Assembly: GCA_023213395.1 (NCBI GenBank)
Contig: CM041465.1
Location: 34,541,741 to 34,605,740, forward strand
DNA from: Cycas panzhihuaensis
Lineage: Eukaryota > Cycadophyta
Length of the DNA: 64,000 nucleotides
Direction of reading: 5' to 3'
This document shows positions 34,927-45,760 of the stretch, piece by piece. The translations under genes were made by a program, and so were the position numbers. The number at the start of each line of letters is the position of its first letter. Within the stretch, counting starts at the first letter, position 1. A model generated the notes under the pieces. The model was given only the letters and a program-made list of their open reading frames with translations. It made no database searches and was not told the DNA's origin.

Positions 34927-35280
34927 TTAAAGGTTTGTTAAGTTGTAAAAACCTATTTTGTGATTGGTAGGCCCTAAAGCAATTGATTTGAATTTATTCA
35001 ATGGTTGATTGATGATAAACTTATCTTTCCAAAATTTGACAACAAGGTCTTTTTGGAAGATTTGATAAACTAAAAAGAGATTTGGTAATAAACTAGGAAT
35101 ATAAAATACACCCTTGATTGAACCATCTTTCAAAGAAATATTACTTGTTCCTTTGACTTTTAGTTGAGATCCACTCCTGAAAAAGATTTCTTCTTCAAAG
35201 TTGGGATCAGATTGGTAAGAAGTCAGGTATTCTTGGTGTCCTATCATATTATGGGAAGCACTAGAATTAAGAATCCACAA
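34927..35280 (-). pseudogene. copia-B protease
   Basis: The longest open copia-B reading, 117 residues. It begins M-W-I-L-N-S-S-A-S-H-N-M, the copia protease start W-I-L-D-S-G-A-S-H-H-M with the catalytic Asp changed to Asn and the Gly to Ser, so it would be inactive. It continues with G-V-F-Y-I-P-S-L-L-P-N-L, the typical end of the domain, and runs into the pre-integrase linker. The left end is the duplication boundary; single-copy sequence begins at 34939. Confidence 0.85.
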
Positions 35281-35289
35281 AGGTAGTTG

Positions 35290-36345
35290 AGTGGATGGAG
35301 TTGAAAAAGCTGAAGTTATGGCAATTAAAGAGTGATTAGGTTTATGATATCGAGACTAGATCCCCTTGGAAGCTTTCCAATCTTCTAAAGTAATTCTACT
35401 CCTATAGACATCAATAATGTACCTCTTTTTATGGTAACAGGTACAACTAATGATTTGATTAGAGTGAGAAGTGATAGTATTTTATTTTTAGAATGACTAT
35501 TTAGTGTTATTTTGGTTCTTCAGTGATCTAGAATATTTGATGTTTTAATTGTAATTATTTATGAAAGTAGAGGAAGAACCTTTATGAGATTTGTGAAACT
35601 TAGGGTTATTATTGTGATTACTTTGAGAGTTATTTTGTTTTATCTTATTTATAGGTTTTGACTTAGAAAATAAAGCCTGTGAAGGATCTTGTAGTTTTAT
35701 AGTTTGAATTAATATATTATGATAATCAATTAGCTAATTTGTTAGTTGATTGAAGGTGATTTCTAAGAAATTAGCCTACTATTTAACAGCTTTAAAAAGG
35801 TTTAAATATTTAGGTAACTTATTAATAGCTAGATATACATGTGTTTTTTTGTCTTTAGCATAGACGGTAATTTCAGTTTTATTACCTGTTTTAGTTGAAG
35901 ATTTTATGTAGTTACCTAATTCCTTGTTAATGAGTTGAATTTTTGCTAAGAAATGCTCAACTTTAGAAAAATTATTAAAGTTTAGATCATATAACTATTG
36001 TTCTAGGAGGGCTAATTGGCATTCGTCAACCTTATCATATTTTCCCTTGAGGGTTTGCTAGACTTAGTCAAGTTCATCTATTTCAGAGAACTGGCTATTG
36101 ATGTCTGGTGAGAGGGAGTTTAGAATAGTTCCTAAGGCTCCATTATAGTTCATCAGATAGACCGTATAGGCTTCTAGCTTTGTGTCATCAGTTTTCATGA
36201 ACTCTTCTATTACATATCAGTAGATCATTTGTTGTTTAAGAACCTAGGATATTTTAAGTTTATAGTTTGCATAGTTTAAGTAGGTTAGTATTGGAATTGA
36301 AGGATATGAGGTTGTCCCTAGCATGAGTGCCATTATGGACAGGAA
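35290..36345 (-). pseudogene. copia-B gag
   Basis: The minus-strand reading from about 36335 (M-A-L-M-L-G-T) shows a copia gag plan: an N-terminal N-Y-A-N-Y-K-L-K-I region, Y-N-G-A-L-G-T-I-L-N-S-L, the E-L-G-N-Y-I-K segment near 35915, an Asn/Lys/Ser-rich tail, and a remnant knuckle C-T-C-Y-H-K-K near 35440. Several stops interrupt it. It is single-copy. No LTR or PBS was found to its right. Confidence 0.72.
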
Positions 36346-38561
36346 ACCTTTGATATAAGATCCTCTTGATGGAAAAAAAAAAAGAAAATGATAAGGAAAT
36401 AATGAAAATAGGTATGTAAAAATAGGTAATCACATTCTTTTGTATTAAATAAAATTAATTATTGACTTATTACAAGTGAGTGTTAAAGTAAGAAGGTTAG
36501 GGTATTATTGAATTTTGTAAATAATAAATCCATTAACTTTTAAACATAGATTGCCACTAAACAAGAAGAAAGTTTTCAAGTAATAGATAAAAAATAAACC
36601 TATTATTATTTAATCATTGATTGCCACTAATCAATGATTGTGAAATTTAATTAAACATTGAGAAATTTGAATCAAATAAGTGAGTACTTTCATGATTCAT
36701 ATCAATAGCTGATAAAATAGTAATTTTAATTAAGTATTAATAAACTATATAAATACTTAAGAAAATTGTATGAAAAATGATATAGTTAAGTAATATATTT
36801 GATAAATAATTTGATATTTATCAAATTAAACCATTAAATTTAAAATATTATAAAGAAATTTTACAAAAGAAATCACGTACCTTAACTTACCTGGTCATGA
36901 TAGAAGACTTGACTTTGGACAAGATTTGGCAGGTCAAAATCGTGTCCAATTGGTCCAAGTAACTAGTTAAAGTATATGTATCTAAATTAGGAATCTGACA
37001 CTTCTTCTAAAATTGAATTTGGATGTTGTATGGTAAAGTTATAGTAAAAAAAGCATAGGTACCCCCTTTTAAAAAAAGAAAAAAATAAATATAAATAAAA
37101 AATAAAAAATAAAAAAATTTGAAACAGGGGTTAAGCCCCTGTTAAGTTAGGACTAAGGTCATATGGGAGACTAACGTGACTAGGGGGATAGCAGGTAGGG
37201 GGCTAGTGGACTTGACCTTAAATTTTAATTTAATTTAATTAATCTAAAACTTTACAAAAAAGAAAAAAGAAAAAGAAATAGATCTGAAATAAAATTGAAT
37301 TAGATTTGATTATTTTTGCAAGTGCAAAAAGATTTTATGTGAATGAAGTATTTTTGGTGTTTACCCAAATGAGAGATAGAGTTACCCTAATCATTAGGGT
37401 TTCAAACACTTTTATAGGAGGTGGAGTAGCGATAGATATCCTCCCATCTGTAATGGGATTTTTATTGGGATGATTCACGATGTTCTTATATAATTCAACC
37501 ATCTTCCATCTATAGGGGAGTCACTCGATACTTGTCTACCATCTTCCCTACATCATGACCTCTCTTCATGACTTAAAACTTCAGGAACTTACCTAGACCA
37601 TGAATTATTGGCTGAGTGAAAATTGCACAAAGGGAAACTTCCTTTGTAAGGATGTATATTAGATCTATGAGAAGGGCTTCTTCTCTAGTGTATTAGGGAA
37701 GGTAACCAACCTCTATTGGCAGTGAGTAAAGCATTTCCATTGGCAATGAACAAATCTTCTCCAATGGGCATGGATGAAAGGAAGTATCCTTCATATTTGT
37801 TGACGGTGTTTACTAGAGGGTTGTGAAGTTTTGAAGCAAGAAAAAAAAATTGTAGGTCTTGTTAGACTATTTGGTAGCTTTAGGCTATGGAGACTATATA
37901 TAGTTTTTGTTTTTATTTCTATGGCTATGACATGGTTTGCTCTAGCACCTTCATCTGCTACAAGGCAATGGTAGCTGCGAGGGTTTTAAGAAAAGAGGCA
38001 CAATTCCCTTCTCTAGATAATTTTCTTATTATCAATTGAGAGGACAACTTGTAATAGAGAAAAAAATGAGATTATTTTGGTGCTTTATGAGGTGGTTGTA
38101 TCTCAGTAACCTTAAATATTCATCTATGTAATTAGAGTGGAAGTTTATGGCTATTGTAAGGTTTTCATTTAGTTAAAAAAAAATTTGATAGGCTAAATAA
38201 ATTCTATATGTAAGTCAAGGTTGAATAAAACTTAGGCAAGTAGGGATTTAGCTTTCTTCTATAGATGAGAAACTGGAGAGATTTTGTAAATCTTGCCTAT
38301 TTTTTTATATGATTTAGTCTTATATAGACCCTATTATATATCTGATTTTGTTTAAATAATAAAAATAAATTTTAAGTTTTTTTTTTTTTAATTTTAGAAT
38401 ATATATTCTTATTATTATTTTTGTTTTAAAAAAATTAAAATTAATATATGTTTTTTGTGTAAAAATTTATATGATATAGAGTATAAAGAAAAACCTATTA
38501 ATTAGTTCAAATTTTTATTTGAAAGAATAGAACCTATGATATCTGCTTGATTATATTCCCT
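36346..38561. other. AT-rich interval without recognisable genes
   Basis: Long A/T-rich stretches (37060-37120, 37250-37290), a perfect 8-bp-arm hairpin at 37123-37143, and no open frame with a known domain. The right part, leading to the PBS at 38562, should be the leader or interior of the minus-strand element whose LTR is at 38574, but no gag is readable. Confidence 0.5.
37123..37143. repeat. short perfect hairpin
   Basis: AACAGGGG and CCCCTGTT around the loop TTAAG. No T run follows on either strand that would suggest a terminator, and the context is eukaryotic. Confidence 0.7.
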
Positions 38562-38573
38562 GCTTTAATACCA
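38562..38573 (-). promoter_or_regulatory. primer-binding site next to LTR 38574-39078
   Basis: The minus strand reads TGGTATTAAAGC, two mismatches from the initiator-Met tRNA complement (two C/G to T/A changes), directly abutting the LTR end. Confidence 0.65.
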
Positions 38574-39078
38574 TGTTAGAGATAGGGTTAAAATATTCAT
38601 ACATAGGACTACTATTAAAATAGAATATATGTTTTTTTAATGTTAGGAAATTCTCATATAAATGTCATCAAAATAATATCACATATCTGAATATGAAGTC
38701 AACATAGGAACACAATATTGACAAGTGGAAAATCCCCCCTAGTGGGGATAAACGAACCACCTCCTAAAATAGATAAATATTATTATAAAAAACTATATTA
38801 CAGTAAAGATTTTATGAGGATTTCATCCTTCCTCTTTAGAGTGCCAACCTAACCTACGTATAATCTCCACCTTATTAAACAAACTTTTACCAACTTGACC
38901 AACCTCTTAGAATCTAGGAGGAGATATTTAAAGAAGATGAAGGTTTATTAAAATAGGAAGTTGTCCATTTCAATGAACTATATAATTAGATAATATAAAG
39001 TAACATTTATAAAATAACCTTTATAAAGATAACTTTATTAAAAAATAACTTTAATAAAAAGGTAACATTATTCTAACA
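38574..39078 (-). repeat. 505-bp LTR of an otherwise lost minus-strand element
   Basis: Plus-strand ends TGTTAGAG and TTCTAACA form a TG...CA pair with imperfect inverted ends. The PBS is on the left, so this is a 5' LTR of a minus-strand element whose coding part is not recognisable. Confidence 0.65.
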
Positions 39079-39359
39079 CTAAAAAATATACCATTGTTTA
39101 TCTAATGTTTTTAATATTATATTAGTGAAATTAAACTATATTGCACGTATTTTGAAGTCCATACATAAAATTTTAGCCTATAGTCATATGGTGAGGGGGT
39201 CTTTAATGCCCAAAAGGTGTTAATTAATATAACTTTTTTGTTTGACCTCTATTTAAAAAATTTAAATGATAATAATCATATTTTAGATGTATTTTAATAA
39301 TTTAAACTCAAATTTATAAACAAACTTTGTGATCTCTGAGTATTCTTATAAATTTGCAT

Positions 39360-39763
39360 TTACAATCATAGTTTTATTATAGTTTTTGATAAAAATATTA
39401 AGATCTAAATACATGTGCATTGATCAAAGTATATTAAGCAACACAATTGAAATATTCAAGAAAATATACAAATAAACTTAAGAAATATACTAACAAAGTT
39501 ATGGGTGAATTCGTCACACTGTAGACTCTCTTTTAGGTAGAGCTTCCACATAAAATCAAATCAATATGATGTACAAAGGTGTAGAGCATTATTTATAGCC
39601 ATCTACCAATATTAATATACAATTTAATAGGCTGACTTAACGGCATAAGATGTGGACCTGGACTTACTATTAAATATGATTTAATTACATCAAGAGTCCA
39701 TTAATGCATAATATAAACAAAGATATAAAGAAATGGAAGATGTACTATATAGTTTTAGCACCC
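39360..39763 (-). repeat. 3' LTR of copia-C (far edge approximate)
   Basis: The minus strand starts TGCTAAAACTATATAG at 39763, right after the purine run AAGGGAGGG. It contains GGCTATAAATAA, a TATA-box-like element, on the minus strand near 39600. The left edge is not fixed. Confidence 0.55.
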
Positions 39764-39774
39764 TCCCTTAATAG

Positions 39775-40936
39775 CAACTTCATTTCTTCATATGCTGAGG
39801 TCATATCTAAACTATTTAAACTTTAGTTTACTAAGTGCTTTGGTGAAGATGTCGACAACCTGGTCTTTAATAGGATGGTAGATGTGATCAACTTCTCCAT
39901 TCTAGACTTGCTCACAGATGAAGTGGTGGTGGACCTTGATGTACTTATTTCTAACATGGAATATAAGATTCTTCATCATCTTCAACATGCTTTGATTGTC
40001 ACAGTATAGGATGGTAGATATGGATTGTTGAAGTCTGAGCTCAATAGGAATCCTTTTAAGCTAAATTAACACAGTTGTAACATGGACAACTACTTTATAT
40101 TCTACTTCGATGGAGGAAAGGAAAATATTAGGCTACTTCTTACTGCTTCATGAGATTACTGGTAAATTAATATTAAAATAATAGCCTAAAGTTAAATGGC
40201 GAGTAACCTAGCAACCAGGCTAATAAACATATGTATGTCCTTTTAGAATAGGCGAGTTAGTCTTATTATACTCAAGGCCAAATTGATAAGTGCCACAGAT
40301 GTATTTCAGGATCTTAGTGGCTGCTTTCCAATGATATGCTTTAGGTATAACATATACCTGGAGTAGATCCCTATTATATATGAGATGTCTAAACGAGTGT
40401 GAGTGAGATAAATGAGGCTCCTAACTAACTACCAGTACAAAGTGGGATCAAAATGCTTTCCTTATTTATCCAAGTTTAACTTGATTCCTGTCTCCATGGG
40501 AATTAGTATAGGTTTGTAATCTATCATCTTGAATCTTTCCAAGAGCTCATTAGCATACTTAGTTTGAGTCAAGAGGATGTGGCCTAGTTCTTACCAAACT
40601 TTAATTCCAAGGAAGTAGTAGAACAACCCAAGATTAGTTATATTAAAGTTGCTCTTTAATTCTGATTGAAGCCAAGAGATTCCATCTATATTATTACCAG
40701 TGATAACAAGATCATCCACATAAAGAATAATGATAGTGATCGAATTTCTCTAATCTAAATATAGAGATTAAGGTCAAAGGGTAAATGATTAAATCTATGC
40801 TATGTGAGCAAGGCATCTATCTTTGTATACTAGGTACATGGTTCCTACTTGAGTTCATAAAAGCCTTTCTTGAGTCTTTAAACTAAGTGTTCTTATCCTA
40901 GAATAGCATAGCCTAAGGGTTGCTTCAAGAAAACCT
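39775..40936 (-). pseudogene. copia-C RT C-terminal half and RNase H
   Basis: On the minus strand: L-Y-V-D-D-L-V-I-T-G near 40715 with both catalytic Asp; L-G-L-F-Y-Y-F-L-G near 40635; T-K-Y-A-N-E-L-L-E-R-F near 40555; M-E-T-G-I-K-L-N near 40490; L-V-R-S-L-I-Y-L-T-H-T-R near 40410; then RNase H remnants ending V-D-I-F-T-K-A-L near 39840. Stops occur at several former Trp and Gln codons. The right end is the copia-D insertion point. Confidence 0.85.
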
Positions 40937-40941
40937 CTTCT
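40937..40941. repeat. target duplication of copia-D, left copy
   Basis: CTTCT, identical to 48529-48533. Confidence 0.9.
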
Positions 40942-41239
40942 TAAAATGGGTTAATATCACGAGGTCATTACATTAGTTGATTATTTCTAAAAAGGATCTT
41001 AAGTAAACTTTAAATTAGATCACTTAAGTGAAATGCACTTTCATGTTAATTATATGTAATTTCATTTCACCTAAATCTAATGCTCCCTCTCTTAATATAA
41101 AAGTAAAAGCTCAATTGAGGAGGCTAATTCTTATCTCCCCATTTTGTAAGAACTACTCTCTTTCTCTCAATTTTCTCTTGCTTCCATATTTTCCTGTGTG
41201 TTTAGTACATGGAGATGAAAGATAAATCCACTCTTTTCA
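40942..41239 (+). repeat. 5' LTR of copia-D
   Basis: 298 bp. Starts TAAAATGGGTTAAT (family TGAAAAGGGTTAAT), ends CTCTTTTCA. The 65-residue ORF inside it is not a gene. Confidence 0.93.
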
Positions 41240-41241
41240 TG

Positions 41242-41253
41242 TGGTATCAAAGC
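41242..41253 (+). promoter_or_regulatory. primer-binding site of copia-D
   Basis: TGGTATCAAAGC, one mismatch from TGGTATCAGAGC, two bases after the LTR. Confidence 0.9.
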
Positions 41254-43260
41254 TTTCTTCCTTCATATTCCTCACTTGAACTTGTAATGGAGCCATCACT
41301 TCCTTCTCCCCCACAATCCAAGTGGTGAAAGAGATTGTGAAAGTAGATTTAGAAATATTTTCAAGTTTTTATCATAGCATATTTAATATTATTTACTTTC
41401 CCTTTCTATTTTACAAGTTTGGAAGAATAATAAATGGAGTTTTAAGGCCTAAGGATTCTAATCCTTTAGTAGCCATTTATGCTATCTCATTCTTCTTTTC
41501 TTTCCCCTCTTTTTATCCATTTAATAAGGGGAAATGGTACCAAAAATTTTCTAGCTTTTAGAAGAATGATTGTAAGGGGAGGTTCTACCCATTTTTTTAA
41601 AGAATTTGGAGCCATTTAAAATATCCATCATTATATGCTCTCACCTTGCCCATATTGGGATCCTGGTGATAAAAAAATAGTGGAAATTTCATATGGTATC
41701 ATGTGTTGATGAGATATTTGCAAGCTAAATTTTTGGCAGAAATAAAATTAGCTTATTGAACTTCATAGGTCTGTAAAAACTTCTATAGACCTCCAATTGA
41801 GATAATTCTAATTGCTAAAGATAAGGCTCTAAATCTAGTTTCTAGTGCAAAAATTATCATCCAAATTCATTATATTATGAGAAAGTCATTACTATTTTAG
41901 TGAACAATAGTTATTTTTAGTAAGAATTTTGGAAAAATATATTCTACTAACTTTATAAGACTACCAAATATTTTCCAAAACTCATTTAGACCTAATTCTA
42001 CTTCCTAAAGATGCAGCTCGAAGTCTAGTTTGTATCAAAAAAATTATCACTCAATTTCATTATCGTAGGAGAAAGTTATTACTATTTTAGTGAAAACTAC
42101 ATTTTTGTTTTAAAGAAAAGTGAAGAAATTCTCTCCCTTCTTTTTATAAGGCTTAAAATCCCATTATAGAAGTGAGAAAAAAAACACCTAGATTAGAGCA
42201 ATATCTAGTGTCCTCACTCATTTATCATCATTACATTTCAAAATTTTGAAATCACTTCAAGAAAGCACTCTAAAGATACTCCAAGTAAGCACTCCAAAAG
42301 TACTCCAAGCAAGTACTCTATTTTCAGTTATATGTATGTTTGATATAAATTGTACCTATTCACATACTCACCAAGGTTGATATACCTTGGTTGGCAAAAT
42401 TCCATGCCATAAAGGAGGTGTGGGTTTTAAGTTGAGACTAGACTAAACCAAAATATTAGTGAGGTTTGGTTAGCTATACCATCATGCCTCAATCAAGGAT
42501 CATCCTAATAACCAACTAGGAAAGCTGAAACTTTAATATAAGATTAAAATATACTTAATCCAATATCCGTCATAGCCATGGGTATGCATGTACCACTCTT
42601 AGGAGGAGGTATATAAGTGAACTAGGTGAGGATTAGGAGTACTTAGGCTCCGTTGTGACTTAGATTTCATTGCCAAGCATAATTACATGTATCGCAAGTG
42701 AAGGCCAACTTAATTCTACTAGAAGCCTAGGCATCCCTTCAATAACCTAAACTACATGTTAGACACAAGTTAGAGGTTATTGGGTTGATTACGGATCTTA
42801 CATTTGAGTTTCAAGTTGTGTATATCTAATGATATTAGCTTCTACATTGGCCTACAATCTTGTATATTGATCACTTACTTATTTATAAAAGGTGATCCAT
42901 AGTTCAATCATAATCATAGTACTTCTTATATTCTTGTTGCATCAGGTTAATATTTTCCATAAGTGTTAATGGCTAATTTTTATTATAATTCTCCTCATAT
43001 TCATTCTGTATCAGGTTAATATTTGCCACAAGTGTTAATGGTCAATTTTCATCATAGTGCTTCTCATATTCCTACTACATCAGAATAATATTTATCACAA
43101 GTATTTTTGACTTTTCTCTAAGTTGCTTCCTTTATCTTTGAGCAACCATTATCACTTCTTCTTCCTTCTGCTACACTACTTTATTATATCTCCCATTTAT
43201 AAATAATTATTAGTCATTTATTATCATCACTATTATAATCCCTTGTTCATTTCATTCCTT
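41254..43260 (+). other. untranslated leader of copia-D with tandem repeats
   Basis: Collinear with the leaders of copia-A and copia-E. It contains three copies of the 63-bp unit (about 42915-43105) and at least two of the roughly 185-bp unit (about 41770-42120). No coding potential is recognised. Confidence 0.8.
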
Positions 43261-44760
43261 CTTAAAAGATACCATGTCTTCATAGTTCAAGTAAAATGTG
43301 AACCGTATTCTTAAAAGGAAAGAAAATTTAGGCGTGCTAGTATTAGAAATGATGCAAAGTATGAAGGTCTTTGGAGAGATTACTTACAACTTATACTATT
43401 TGTTACTACTATAACTACCACAACTGCTTCTAGAGAAACTTCTCCAGCTGCTCCTATTAAAGTTGTAACCAAGTGCCAATGGGAACTTGATGATGATAAA
43501 ATCTATGTAGGGATACTTCTTGTTACTTGCTATTCCCTACATAATCTCATTGATGAAGCTATACATAATATAGTATGGAAAGTTCTTGAAGTTCTCAAGA
43601 AGAACTTTGATACTAAATCAGACTTAGAATTTATTCACTTAGTGTTAAAGATGAATAAATTGAAAATACAAAAAGGACATGCAAGTGAGACAATCAATCT
43701 CCTTTGTCCAATCAAGTAGTCCATCGATAAAGATTTCAAGACTTAATGTATTACATGGGCTTTCTTGATTTAGTCATGTCTCCATATCCCAGATTACAAA
43801 AATCTACTAGGCAGCCTTCAATCTAGTGGCACCTTAAAGACCCTAAACTTTGAGGCTCTTGATAATAAGTTCATAGAATTTAATAAGACCTTTGATACCA
43901 ACTTTACCACTATATTAGATCTAATTGGTGCTACTTTTAAAGTGGAAGAAGATCTTTTTTATACCAAAAATGAAGGTCAATCCTCTTGCAGAGGTGGTAA
44001 TTCCCACAGAAGAGGCAAAGGTAGACAATAAAGATAATGTCCTTATAGTCAACAGGCTCCTCAACTCTAATAAAAATAGTCTCAAAGCCAAGGCCAAAAT
44101 AATTAACCTAGACCCAAATCCAGCAATCAGAGATAATACGACTAGCCTAATACTTCTTATGGGATTGGAAATAAAATAATTCTATGCCAAAGGTGTCATA
44201 GAAAAAGACACTATACCAAAAATTATAGAACTGCCACCAACAAACTACCAAGCTATTAATAATGCCATGGTACATATAATGTTGATAATACTTCTTTTAA
44301 AGATGCTTTTGGTGGAATGTAATTTGCTCATACACATCTTTAAAGAATTGGGACCACTTCATCAAATGTTGTTAATAGATCCACTAAGTATATTGAGGCT
44401 CATTGTGGATTTACTTATTCACTTTTGCCTTTACTACTTGGAATTGTAAATAGTATTACCTAAAATACTTCATCTTAGATCATGGATACTGGAGTAATAC
44501 TACATATGACTTGTCATCTCTAGTTCTTTCAAGATTTTGACTTTGAAGTTTGTGGTGTTGTACACATGGCTGACAAATCATCTTAGCCAATCGAAGGACT
44601 TAGAACCATTTTCCTAAAACTCCCAAGCCTTCCAAATTTTACCCTTATTAATATTTTATATATTCTTACTCTAAAGTAAAACCTGATCTCCTTATCTACC
44701 CTTGTCTCTCATGGATTTGATCTGACTGTAATTGTAAATAATCAAACTCTCTATGTCATT
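43261..44760 (+). pseudogene. copia-D gag and protease
   Basis: Gag reading from the ATG near 43273: K-C-Q-W-E-L-D-D-D-K (about 43470), W-K-V-L-E-V-L-K-K-N-F (about 43577), M-N-K-L-K-I-Q-K-G-H (about 43650), then a frame-shifted middle (the uninterrupted 84-residue stretch at 43925 is the gag tail in a shifted frame). The protease starts near 44478 with I-M-D-T-G, the catalytic Asp-Thr-Gly intact, and reaches I-Y-I-L-T-L-K near 44660. TAG and TAA stops break it several times. Confidence 0.82.
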
Positions 44761-45760
44761 CAACCTCCTTCAAATAATATGGTTATGACCAGAATTCTTG
44801 ATGGCAAACCTTTTCACCTAACTGGCTCACCATCCTCTGAAGTTAACTTTGTTGATGATGACTCTTCTTTTACCACAACTCTAACTCCTCAAAAGTTGTC
44901 CAAAGTGGCCCTATGGCATGCTCATATAGGTCATATCAAAATTGACCATTTAAGAGAACTATATACCACTCTTCCTAGTATGCCTAGGCTCTCCTCTAAG
45001 CCCTTCAAATGCAAAGCATGTATCATTGCCAAATCTCAAAGACAACCTTTTCCTCATAGTTAGTGGAAATCTAGCCAACCTTTATAGCTTGTACACTTAG
45101 ATATATGGGGTCTTATGCCCATCCTTTCTCTCAAATAGAGATGGTACTATATTACTTTCATTAATGATTTTACCAAGAAAGTATCGATTGCTTTTCTTAC
45201 AAAGAAAGATGAAGCTTTTTCTATGTTTTAAGCTTTTAAGGCCCACGTGGAAAATGAATATGGATTCAAGATCAAAATATTAAGGACTAATAATGATGGT
45301 GAGTACACCTTAAATGAGTTTAAATTATACCTACATCACCATGGAATTAGACATCAGACCACTATTGTAGATACACCCCAGTAAAATAGAGTTGTTGAGT
45401 GCATGAATAGGACCATCATGAACATAGCTCGTGCTATGCTGGTATGTAAGAATACCCCTATATATCTTTGGGTTAAGGCTATCTAGATTGTTGTGTATTG
45501 CATTAACACTATTAGTCCCTCCAAGCTCGGTCCCTCTCCATATGAAATGTGGTATGTATAAACCCCCTCTATCTCTCACTTCGAAATTTTTGGCTTTACT
45601 TGTTATGCTCACATTCTAGAGGAACACATAAATAAGCTCTAAGATAGAACCCTCAAAGGTATCTTTGTTAGATACCTTATGGACAAAAAGGGATACAAGG
45701 TTTTTCTACATTTACATCATAAAATCATCATCAGTAGAGATGTTATCTTTTTGGAGACTG
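44761..45760 (+). pseudogene. copia-D integrase
   Basis: A 94-residue open piece (44779-45063) carries the HHCC zinc domain: V-A-L-W-H-A-H-I-G-H and K-C-K-A-C-I-I-A-K-S. The core follows, broken, with V-H-L-D-I-W-G (about 45090), F-I-N-D-F-T-K-K (about 45160) and N-R-V-V-E-C-M-N near 45390. The C-terminal G-Y-K-V-F-L segment is near 45690. The first catalytic Asp is still present. Confidence 0.85.

Larger units (their letters stand above)
25053..34938. repeat. 9.9-kb direct tandem duplication, unit 2
   Basis: Collinear with 15167-25047. It ends at ggtttgt, after which copia-B continues in its original context (t at 34939 versus a at 25048). Sparse substitutions, poly(A) and microsatellite length changes, and a clustered change at 27480-27492 show that the copies have diverged. 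Confidence 0.95.
32920..36345 (-). mobile_element. copia-B remnant with original 5' half (gag, PR, IN, RT)
   Basis: The minus strand carries gag (36340-35290), protease (35280-34930), integrase (34930-33950) and RT (33500-32950) in copia order. RNase H, 3' LTR and a recognisable PBS are missing. The part left of 34938 also exists as copy 1 (23030-25047). The part to its right is single-copy, which shows the original position of the right breakpoint. Confidence 0.85.

Noticed and set aside
37123-37143. Rho-independent terminator
   Set aside because: The hairpin is perfect but there is no following T run, and the context is a eukaryotic nuclear genome.
45331-45612. 93-residue minus-strand ORF in copia-D (and 53741-54052 in copia-E)
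   Set aside because: Antisense to the integrase C-terminal region, and conserved between copies only because the integrase is.
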